Part shown: positions 35,233 through 44,847 of the stretch, piece by piece
Numbering within the stretch: position 1 is the stretch's first letter
Layout of the letters: each line of letters starts with the position of its first letter
From: Candolleomyces eurysporus
Lineage: Eukaryota > Basidiomycota > Agaricomycetes > Agaricales > Psathyrellaceae
Direction of reading: 5' to 3'
Length of the DNA stretch: 64,000 nt
Assembly (NCBI GenBank): GCA_027579435.1
Contig: JANBPK010000882.1
Span: 1-64,000 of the forward strand
Notes under the pieces: generated by a model
Seen by the model: only the letters and a program-made list of their open reading frames with translations
The model's database searches: none
Told to the model about the DNA's origin: nothing
Position numbers and translations under genes: made by a program

Positions 35233-37174
35233 ATGCTTGAAGGCTTGCAGGGATACGCTACGCCCGCGCTCCTGACTGCTAGTACCATCTGGTTCCTAGC
35301 TCGAGCATTTGGAGAGACGACAAGAGTGAGCAAAGATATTTTTTTCTGACATATGTCCTATCTAACTTTTCTGTCGTTAGCTAAAACATATCCCAGCCCT
35401 TGGGTTCAGCGACCCCATTTTATCGTACTGGTCGGCACTCGAGCTTCACTTCGATGCTGACGGTTTCATGCGAAGAAATTGGCCCAAAGTACGTTATATG
35501 AATTGTGGGCGACGTTTCCGGCAACACGAGCGCTTACCGCGGCTCTTTCTCCCTTCACTAGATCAAGCCTGGCACGAAATTCGTCAGGATACCCGGCCTC
35601 ATACGGTGGTATGTTGCTGGAGTAGGCCTTGAACAATTCCAGGACCTTACCCGGGCCCCCGATTCCATCCTCTCCAACAACGAGGCCCTCGACGTCGTAC
35701 GTAAACTTAATTATGAGATCTGCTCAGACTAACATTTCCCTTCACAGTATCTCCATGCCAAGTACACGTTGCACCACGAAGAAATTGGTGACCACATCCA
35801 GGTCCCTGCTATCCAAAGCAACTTTAACCGTTCGCTCGGGTTCCTGGTCCCCGAAGTTCACGATGAAGCCATCGCAGCGTTCGAAGGGGCGTTCCCATTG
35901 GAGGGTGATGGTGCGTGCAATGGTTTGTAGGTCCATCCAGTCGCTGACACCTCCCGTAGAGTGGAAATCCTTTGTCGTTTCTCCTGCCGTCATGAAAATC
36001 ATCGGTCAAATTAGCAACCGTGCCCTCGTTGGGCTCCCACTCTGTATGTTTTCAAGCCAACTCCCTTCTTCTCCCGAGCTCATTCCCCACAGGCCGCAAC
36101 AGTGCCTACATCAAGCTAAACATCGATTTCGCTGTCGGGGTGATCATCATGTCCTTCGTTCTCACAGCCGTTCCAAATTTCCTCCGCAGGTTAGTGTCCT
36201 ATATTTATCTCGGACTACCCATATGCTCACTCCTTGTGTAGGGCAGTGAATCGACTCACGTCCCCCATTCCAGGACGCGTGAAAGAGGTGACAGCGTACC
36301 TCCAGCCGGTCATTGATGCTCGTAGAGCCGAGAAGGCGAGGCTAGGGGACGCTTATGCACCTCCTGTGAGTGCCTTCATCCTTTCAGACTCCCCCCAACC
36401 TGCTGATCAATCACGCTTAGATTGATTTGTTGACCTGGCTTATGGAGGTCGCCGAGGAAAACAAGCGGCCAGATCGCGACATCATTCTTCGCATGATGTC
36501 GACCAACTTTGGCTCTATCCATACGACATCAATGGTACGCCAATTCTCGTCTGTTCTGACCCTTTGTCTGACTGGTATTCCAGTCCTTCACCCACGCTCT
36601 TTACTCTCTGCTCTCCCGACCGCAATTCATCGAGCCGCTCCGCGCCGAGATCGAACACTGCGTGCAAGAGCACGGCTGGTCCAAAGAGGCCATCGACAAC
36701 ATGCGCCTCGTCGACGGGTTTATCAAAGAAAGTCAGCGAGTCGACATCATCGGTATCATCATCGGGAACAGAATAGCCATCCAGGACACCACGATGTCCG
36801 ATGTGTTCATCCCCAAGGGCACCATGCTCACGGCCAACGTCGTCGAGGCCCACTCGAACACCGCCGCCTGGGGATCCGACGCGGCCGAGTTCGATCCCTA
36901 CCGGTTCATCAAGCTGGAGAAAGAGACGGGCAGGAAGATCGGTATCGTCAGCACCAGCGCCAACTCCCTCTCGTTCGGTCATGGACGACATGCCTGCCCT
37001 GGACGTTTCTTCGCTGCCCAGGAGCTGAAGTTGTTGTTGGCCCATTTGCTGGTGAATTACGATGTCAAGCTGGACAATAAGGATCAGCAGAGGCCGAAGA
37101 ACATGTGGTTCGGGATGTCGTGCATGCCTAATCCCCAGGCTAGGATCCTGCTTAGGAAAAGGCAGAAGAACTGA
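35233..37174 (+). CDS. Cytochrome P450 monooxygenase
   Basis: Nine exons, roughly 520 residues. The N-terminus has a membrane anchor (ATPALLTASTIWFLARAF). The I-helix region lies in SFTHALYSLLSRP..., and the K-helix ExxR is ESQR in DGFIKESQRVD. The heme-binding loop FGHGRHACPGRFFAAQELK supplies the Cys ligand near 36998. The PERF-like region is FDPYRFIKLEKETG. The architecture and the NFGSIHTTSM segment resemble the basidiomycete P450s related to ent-kaurene-oxidase-like clans; I do not assign a CYP family. It acts on the ER membrane with a cytochrome P450 reductase. The substrate cannot be told. It is not flanked by obvious biosynthetic core enzymes. Confidence 0.93.
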
Positions 37175-37626
37175 TTTTTCTCGGCCTAGATGAATCTTGG
37201 TAGAGTGCTTTCTCCTTCATATATACCTATTTTATTTGTCTACTACTCGCTCTCACACCCTTACCTTTAGTGTACTGAACAGTACTTATACCATACCTAG
37301 AATCTCCCAGACGATTTTACAGTAAACCTTTCTCTTAACAGTTACACCGTTCATTGGCCAGTAGTGCAATACAGATGAATAGAAAAGCTTTCGCTCTCTT
37401 CTCAGTCCCAGGTGAACGCGAGGTAAACACACGGATCATATTATACATGAGTACAAAAGCACACTGACAAATTACAAGCAGTATCAGTCAGCAGAATACA
37501 TTAACATAGACATCGCCATTAATACAATTTCGTTCATCGGTGTCAAGAGCAAAGGCGTTTAAGAGAACAAAGAAGACAGGCGAATACAAGAACGAAACGG
37601 GGTTACAAGCAAAAGCATCTCTCCAA
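37175..37626. other. Convergent intergenic
   Basis: AT-rich spacer between the ends of the P450 and the repeat-protein gene; no gene seen. Confidence 0.45.
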
Positions 37627-40600
37627 CTAGTTGATTGACATTGACGGGACAACGGAAGGCTGTTCAAGCTCCTAAAGGTCGGTCAACGGTCAATAGGATG
37701 CCATCAAGTAGAAACGAAAGTTCACGTACCTGCTGCCGGCTTCCCCTCCCCATCATCGATTTCTCCGCCTCAAGATCAGCCGTATTCATACGAGGTGTCC
37801 TATTTCCAGAGAACTTCGAAGGCAGCGGAAGACCACCAGGAATTCCCCCAGTCGGGATAGTCTCATTATCGTCGAGACGGAGATCGGTGAACGAGCCCCT
37901 GACAGCCGTCGTGCTCGCCCTGGAGTCCGCTCGCAACAGCCCCTGGCCCAACGAAGCCTGAGCCACAGGTGAACCAAGAGGCTGTCCTCCCGTAATAAGC
38001 CTCTCCGCCTCAGGGTGGGTGTTGGGTCCTCTAGGTTCCAGATGCGGAACCTTGCTCATCGTATTCGTAGTCGTCTGAACTCCTTCTCGGCCTGGATTGA
38101 TAGAAAACGAAACATCAACAGACCGAACAGTAGTTGAGATAATGATGGGACGTACCAGAAGCAGCCGCAGCCCGAATCCTATCCTCCATAATCCTGTCCC
38201 TGAGCAACTTGCTCATCCCGGTCTGGGTCGGATACCCAGGCAACTCACCGCCCTCCCCAAACTTCATGCTAAAATCAACTCCCCCGGCCCCAGTCAAGAC
38301 AGCACTCGTTTCGTGAGGTCGCGCTCCCGCTCGCGCCCCGGATACATCTCCACTTTCTCCGACATCCACAGCGATACAGGCAGACCCAGTGCGGAGGTAC
38401 TCTGGAGAAACGTTCGCCGGAATCAAAGTGGTGGTGTGGTTGAGCAAGGCTCCCGGTTCCGGAAGGGTGGCACGACGAGGAGCGTACGGGAGGCGTTCAT
38501 CGGGAGACATCTCCGGCGCGGTCGTAGGCTCAGCGACCTCACTCTGGTGCCTCGGAAACACGATCCCAGCCTTCTCTTCCTCGAGTCTAGCCCTCAACAC
38601 TTTCTCCTTAATGTCGCGGTAGACTTGGGAGGCTTCTTCGTCTTCACTAGAAGAGGTGACGTCTTCAGAATCACGCCTATCGAATGGAACGGGACTCGCT
38701 CGTAAGGAATCGCCAGGACTGGCTGGGAGAGGATGAGAGGCCGCTTCAGCGAGACTGTTGGCCACAGACGGGGGAGCTCGTTCCGTTAACTGGACGCTGC
38801 TCCCACCACCCGAGCGTTCCTGCTGAGACGAAGGGAAGCCCGACATTCCCGCATGCTCGTGGAGGCCAGGATCTAACATCGAACTGATAAGGACCTAAAC
38901 ACTTCGGACAGGGAGGGATGGGGAAACGTACGAAGATACTCTTCAACACTCTCCGAAATCCTGTGCGTAACGTCCTTGACCACTTCTCCGAGCTGGGTTC
39001 CGGTTGGAATCGCAGTAGGCCACCAACCACTGCTACCTGCCGCCGTATCCCGAGGGTGCTCCTGACCCTGTTGAGATTTCATCATCCTTGCGTCAGACAT
39101 GCTGGCCCTCCTCCCCGTAGGTACAAACTCGAGAGCTGTAGGCGACAGGTGAGAATGAGGAGGACCATGCTGGTCGCCGGGTTGAGATGGATCGCTCGTC
39201 CCAGTGCTTCGTCCCTGAACAGACTCAGAAGACGCGGACGCGAACCCGCCAGACATCCCCCCGGCACCATTGCGGGTACCTGCCACCGGTGCTCCACCAG
39301 GATGCTCCCATCCGAACGTCTCCCTAACCTTGNACCTCATCTGTTCGAAGCCTTCCCGGATGCCATGTATCATGTGCTCCGCCTCTCCTTCGATACGTTC
39401 GATTGTCTTGCCCATCATCTCGCTACGCTCTTCAGCTTTCAAACAAGCGTCTTTTTCAGCAGCCGATTCTTGGCCCTCATGTTGCNTGGCNAGAGATTCG
39501 CGAGGAGCCCAACCACTGAGCCCACGACCCGTTGAAGTTGCTGTCGTTTTGCCNTCAGTNAATGCTACCAGANCGAATAGGGCAAAAGGGTCAACGTACC
39601 TTGCTTTTCCTCATGATACTCTCCAAATTTCTTTGCCANGCGTTGTCTGTGNGCATTCGTACTCTGCCCTTTGTGAGACATGAGAATCNTATCTGAGAGT
39701 NAAGACAAAAATAAGTNTGNAGTCNCTCGAATAGAACGNGGGGATGCGCACCAGCAGGATGCAGCCTCTCTTCGGGAGTCAAGGCGACAGCTTTCTCGTT
39801 CCTCTGGCCAGGCAACGAGCCCACACCAACAGTGGAACCAGAGATATGCTCCATCGAAGGCATCTGGTCCATCCTCGGTGGAAGGTGNGACATCAGGATA
39901 TCCTCTATAAATTCACAANNANGATGTTAGAATATNNANCTTGAGNTGGAAAGAAACGCACGCACTAGCAGGATGCAGCCTCTCTTCAGGCGTAAGAGCN
40001 ACGCCTTGTTCCCCCCTCTTTCCCGGGAGCGATCCTACGCCAACAGTCGAGCCAGATAGATGCTCCCTAGACGGCATCTGGTCCATCCTCGGCGGCAGAT
40101 GCGAGTTCAGAATATCATCTGAAAGTCAGCAGACGACGACAGGTCAGCTGTAAACAATGTAAGGGAAAGTNAGTGCGCACCTGCCGGGTGCAGCCTTTCC
40201 TCAGGCGTAAGAGCTACAGCTTGCTCGCTTCTCTTTCCGGGGAGCGATCCAACCCCAACCTTCGAGCCAGAAATATGTTCCCTTGAGGGAAGCTGGTCCA
40301 TTCTTGGCGGCAAGTGCGAACTCAAGATCTCGTCTAAAAGACGTCGTCAGCATCATACTCGAGAAACGANGAGGGAAACGTAGACGATGTAGCGAGAGTG
40401 TGAGGNAGTGAAAACGGGGCGAAAGAGACCAACGTACCCGCATCGTGCAGCCTCTCCTCTGGAAGCATAGCTACACCCTGCTCGCCCCTTTTACCAGGTA
40501 ACGAACCGACGCCGCACCTCGCCCCCGAAAGGTTTTCCTTCGAAGGCAAATCCCACTTGCTCATGACATGATCTACGTTNNNNGGNGNTAAACCTTGGAG

Positions 40601-41621
40601 CGAGGGTGAAAGGAGGGTCGAACCAACTCACGATCGTGACCTTCTGCCCCAAAATGTTTCTGAATCATTTCGTGGATATCAGGTTGAGCGCTANGGCCGC
40701 CTCCGCCTTCCTTGCTATNATTGNACATTATACCCNCCATCTGCTCAGCAGTTTGACGCGGACTTCGACCTTTGGCATGAGGCAGCGCCCCCTTTGCAGG
40801 TGAGTAGCCTGAAACATAACACGATAAGCACCACGCCATTTCAATGACATGAGANAGGGCACTCACTCTCAAACCCAGTTCGCCCAGTGCCATACGGCTT
40901 CCCGNNCTCCCTCTCCTCAGGCAACGTAGCAACTCCAGGCNNNGATATATCCCCAGGCAACGAGCCAACACCAACGTCCGACCCCGAAGACTGCTCCTTC
41001 GTAGGCATGTCGGACTTCCTNAGCGCAGACGCTTCTGAATCGAACNCATTANCTCCAATTGGTCTTCGCNNGCAGGGACGAGANGCTTTAGCCTTCAACG
41101 AGNCTCCCTCACNTTCATATNGGAGAGAGGCAACACCAGTCTCNTTTTTGCCACNAGGGAGAGAACCAACACCGACGCGAGANCCACTAGGTTGTTCATG
41201 GGTAGGGAGTTCAGTCGGGTGGCGAGGTTGATACGAAGGCTGATGCTCCGTNGGAATAGTCACTAGAATCCTCTCAACATATCNGACTAGAATAATCCAT
41301 AATTCACTCACCGTCTGAATCATACTCGTTACGCCAGTCCCCTCCTCCTCCTCCCTGAGGGTGGAGTATAGAGGAATCGACAGGAACCGNCCTCCNAGTT
41401 ACCAATTCGCGCTGACCCCCTNGAGATGNCNGGAATNGTTGCGANCCCGCGTCCANGGGCTGCTCACGGAGGGNTCCANGATTCAAGCCAGAAAGCGGTT
41501 CTCCCTNACTGNAAGCTGAGAGACCAGTAGNCCTGGCNTCGAGGGTGTCATTGGACTCGTCAGGAAACCCTCCTTCTGAACGGGAACCGGCAGAGCTCAG
41601 ATTTGAGTCCAACTCTTCCAT
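37627..41621 (-). CDS. Repeat protein with GVGSLPG...LPEER motifs
   Basis: Many-exon gene (about ten or more) from the ATG at 41621 (MEELDSNLSSAGS) to TAG at 37627-37629 (...VVPSMSIN). The N-terminal half holds at least six copies of a roughly 30-residue motif, consensus S-G-S-x-VGVGSLPG-x(3-5)-xxVAxLPEER, four of them on separate exons. A coil-forming Glu-rich part follows (AEERSEMMGKTIERIEGEAE). Then come long Ser/Pro/Ala-rich, probably disordered stretches, including ASQVYRDIKEKVLRARLEEE. There is no signal peptide or membrane helix. Ns are dense at 39330-41640, so the first exons are uncertain. No known domain is recognised. The motif is shared with the + strand gene at 44848. Function unknown; a structural or stress-related scaffold is only a guess. 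Confidence 0.7.
39752..40572 (-). repeat. Four tandemly duplicated repeat exons
   Basis: Exons 40572-40438 (135 bp), 40333-40181, 40118-39966 and 39904-39752 (153 bp each). All are flanked by phase-1 introns, so each can be added or lost without breaking the frame. Each encodes a unit of the form DxILxSHLPPRMDQxPSxEH followed by the VGVGSLPG...TPEERLHPA block. The three 153-bp copies are close; the 135-bp copy is older and changed. Introns between them are also similar in length, as expected if exon plus intron was copied. Confidence 0.75.
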
Positions 41622-42536
41622 GNCGACTTTGTTTANGGAATCGAATGCAAGAAAGCGATAGCAATGGTTTGTGTGGTAGAACGAGAAAGACAGGAAGGTT
41701 TGAAACCTGATCAGAGGATTCCTTCGTATTTGTACAAGATCTCCACCTATGTTTCGGGTATGAGCGAATAATGAGGTCAGCTATTGAGTCTAGAGCTCCT
41801 GAGAGAGCCAGCTACGGTCTCATGAGCCTCGAAATATCTCCCCCGGTGAAATGTGGTAGAGCCCATGACCTTGAGCGAGTGGTTGACGACCATGGTGGTC
41901 GAAGGAGAAGGAACGCCCGAGTCTGGCCATCACTTCTGTTGGACAACTGTGGGTAAACCTTTCTATGTATGGTAACCACAGGCGGCNAGGTCNNNNGATT
42001 CCAGCAGATGTCGCTCTTTTTTGGTCTCCGTTCTCATGAACCCAAGGATAAGGTAGTTCGGTCTGTGGCTACTTGTAAACTCGCTGACTTCTGGGCCATT
42101 GCGCTATAGAATTTGGCATTGTTGGTATTCATTATCTAACTTCTCTTACCACACCACCTGGCAGCTGGAGCGGGGGGAGGCTCAAAAAGACCCATCGTAC
42201 AGGCATTGTATCCTCAATTTGGTGGTGAATGGCCCTCACTAAATTGACATCGCTATAGTGACGATCAAGGCACAACACAGTTGCTGTACAGTGGGCCAGC
42301 CCATGAATGATTGTCATCTGTGCTTGGACTAGTACCGACTGGCATCAGGGCCACATTGTCCGCGTCGCTGTAGACGGCGTACATGGTGTGGTTCCAAGCC
42401 ACATCCGTGGGCAACCGCCACAACTCTCTAGGGGTATAAAACTCCCTCATGGCTCTGTCGATATCTCACTAGGAGAAGCTCCAACTGTTCACACAGTATC
42501 TGAGCTATTCATCCGTCTCTGCCCGGTTCCAGCGCC
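41622..42536. other. Intergenic, promoter of paralogue C
   Basis: No gene supported. A GGTATAAAA box at about 42433-42441 lies near 100 bp upstream of the ATG at 42537. Ns occur at 41987-41997. Confidence 0.45.
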
Positions 42537-43526
42537 ATGACCCTGAAAGACTTGCCAGTGCAAAAGGTCAAGGGCTTCAGAAACAGGCCTACTGTCATCC
42601 AAAAGCAGGCTCAGAAGGCTCAGAAGGCCCAGTATGTCTGCCACACTCAACCTACGGTCAAGGTGGTTGGAAACTCCTTAACGGAAACGACCCAGCTTTT
42701 TCTAGTCAACGTCGGCAGTCCCAACGTNGGCGAGTCCTCCCTTGCCACCTTTTGGTCTCTGTTTCTCATCGACAGTCTTCGCCCCGAAAAAGCAACNCTT
42801 CACTCGCTCAGCGTTACCGCCACNCCCGAATCTCCGATCCATCGGTTAAGGACCAGTTTNNTGTATAATGGCGCTGAACCCAGTNTAACCCGCGATGTTC
42901 AAATAGTGCTGCCGCCCCCAATGGAGATTAATTTGGCCAGGTATGGTGGTACGGCGAANGCTAAGGATGGTGCAACCGAAGACTCTGCATCCGCTTTACT
43001 AGAGGAACTNATCAGACGGGGACTGCCCTTGGCTACCCTCCTCCCACCTCCTCCTGCGGATTCTTTCGACGCCTTCGACTCCGACTTCGACTTTAAACGC
43101 GGAATACCGTCTCNGGACTGCGTCTTTCTGTCTTATTGCCACATTGGTACATACTCTCAGACGCCGCGGAGTCCTAAGTTGGGTCAGCATGGTATTCGCG
43201 GGGATCCCGAGTTGACTTTCGAAAGCTTCCGGCAAAGTCTTTCGAATGCTATGGGCCACGTACTCAACAGGTCGTCGAATTACTCTTGCTTGCGTCGTGT
43301 GAAATACGACGTCCAAGACTTGGAGCTCAGGTCAACGCATGACTGGGCTGTCCGTGCTATAAGCAGAGTTCACGGATCCTTCAAACTTGCATCTGATATG
43401 CCTAGCTTCTGCGACGGTACGGCAACTTTGGCATCGGTTAAAGAGCATATCGGGAATGTGCTCGATGCTCAAAGGCGAGAGGGAAAGAAAATTGAAGGAG
43501 TTGCGATGACGATTATTCCGATCTGA
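42537..43526 (+). CDS. Orphan family protein (paralogue C)
   Basis: Single exon of 329 codons, with several Ns that leave the frame open. It shares three blocks with the genes at 27.7 and 28.9 kb: QLFLVNVGSPN...ATFWSLFLIDSLRPEKA (A: STWGVLLFDELKPANSK), CVFLSYCHIGTYSQ, and THDWAVRAISRVHGSFKLAS. It is longer at the N-terminus (basic KVKGFRNRPTVIQKQAQKAQ) and at the C-terminus (KEHIGNVLDAQRREGKK). No catalytic motif is known to me. The regular conservation of the blocks and the clear TATA element suggest an expressed gene. Function unknown. Confidence 0.68.
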   Translation: MTLKDLPVQKVKGFRNRPTVIQKQAQKAQKAQYVCHTQPTVKVVGNSLTETTQLFLVNVGSPNXGESSLATFWSLFLIDSLRPEKAXLHSLSVTAXPESPIHRLRTSXXYNGAEPSXTRDVQIVLPPPMEINLARYGGTAXAKDGATEDSASALLEEXIRRGLPLATLLPPPPADSFDAFDSDFDFKRGIPSXDCVFLSYCHIGTYSQTPRSPKLGQHGIRGDPELTFESFRQSLSNAMGHVLNRSSNYSCLRRVKYDVQDLELRSTHDWAVRAISRVHGSFKLASDMPSFCDGTATLASVKEHIGNVLDAQRREGKKIEGVAMTIIPI

Positions 43527-43713
43527 ATGATTCCTAAATGTCGAGGAGACCTATTTATGTGCTAGCTTCTTGATACTAGGTTCTTGTATAATTTGGATCT
43601 GTCTTCGGTCCAGATGCGCCGCGATAAATCTTTATGAAAACCCGCGGTACAGCTGTAATTCTGAACAGTAGAACAAACAAGTGCAACGGCAACAATAGAG
43701 CTGCAAAAACAAA

Positions 43714-43785
43714 TGACCGACGCAGGGGTCGAACCTGCAATCTCCTGATTCGTAGTCAGACGCGATGCCATTTCGCCAGACGGCC
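43714..43785 (-). tRNA. tRNA-Arg (anticodon ACG)
   Basis: Read on -, the sequence folds as a tRNA of 72 nt including the discriminator A. Acceptor 5' GGCCGTC pairs with GTCGGTC, with one T-T mismatch. The D stem is GCG/CGC. The anticodon arm TCTGA-CTACGAA-TCAGG gives anticodon ACG. The T arm is GCAGG-TTCGACC-CCTGC. No intron. ACG (inosine-modified) reads CGU/CGC/CGA arginine codons. Confidence 0.88.
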
Positions 43786-44847
43786 GCTTGAAGTAGTGGT
43801 AATTTTGACGGTTGTGACGCGTCACATCCTAGCAAGTGTGACCTTTCTGAGGAAAAGCCGTCGGCCTCTTCAACTTGCTCTACCTCCCACCTCTCGGTGC
43901 ATTCCGACGCATCTGCAAATCAGAGGCAATAATCTAAAATCTTGGACAAGGTAAGGGCGAATAAATGGCAGGAACTCGTTAGAAATCCCTCTGACAATCG
44001 AACCGAATGTCCAGCACCATGGGAGCCGACGGAAGCGACGGCAAATTTCGAACTAATAGTATGGATTTTGCGCCCGGCTTTCAAGTTGCGGGTCGCTGTA
44101 TCCACTTTAATACGCCTTGTATCGTTCTTTTCAGGGCTTCCACGCTCCCCTGATGAACGGAATTTAGAACTGGAGCGAGCTTCTTCGATCAGTCGCTGCT
44201 CTTATGTTTCTCGCGATCGACTTGTGTCTGTCTAACTTGAGGGTTTCTTCCAGGTTGAATTTCTCTCAAAGGGATATTTTCCCCGACCTGCGGCTTCTCT
44301 TGAAAGGATCGAATTAGGGGTCTCCCCACCGTCCGTATAAGTCCAACGGTCCAAGAAACGACGTTTGCTTCGAGTCAAAATCTTCTCCGGGCCTTCAATT
44401 GAACTTCGATTGGGCAGAGTTCCTTGTAGTTTATGGAACCCAAATGGAACCACGGAAAATAGCTTATAATTATGGGGTGCGTTCGCTTGAATCGACCTCA
44501 CACTATTCCCCGGCTGAGCTTCCCTGCAGATTCGGGACCTTCGTGGCCACTGTTGGAGCTCCACCCTTCCCATGATGCAATAATCTCCATTATATAGATC
44601 CACAACATCGCCCCTTGAGCTTGAAGTTTTGACAAACCGGAGCTGTCGGTTCGACCGAGCGCCCAATGGCTGATGGGAAGAATGACATCATCTCCCACTG
44701 ATGACAGCGCTCTCGTTGAATCCACTCTTGACCCAACCCTCGTCATCATGCATTATCGCAGTTGGAGCCAGACGGAACCAGGCCATTTAAAAGGCCACAT
44801 TCACACCTTCGCATTCTCCTAACTTTGAACTCATCGAAATCACCACC
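43786..44847. other. Intergenic
   Basis: Spacer between the tRNA and the repeat/LEA-like gene. A 144-codon - strand frame (44232-44666) overlaps the likely promoter and is not supported. A TTTAAAAGG box at about 44787-44795, flanked by GGCC on both sides, lies about 55 bp before the ATG at 44848 and may be the TATA element. Confidence 0.4.

Noticed and set aside
43562..43835. Frames of 60-90 codons over the tRNA
   Set aside because: They are translations of the tRNA-Arg gene itself.
44232..44666. 144-codon open frame on the - strand
   Set aside because: It overlaps the likely promoter of the gene at 44848, has mixed composition and no recognised motif or splicing.
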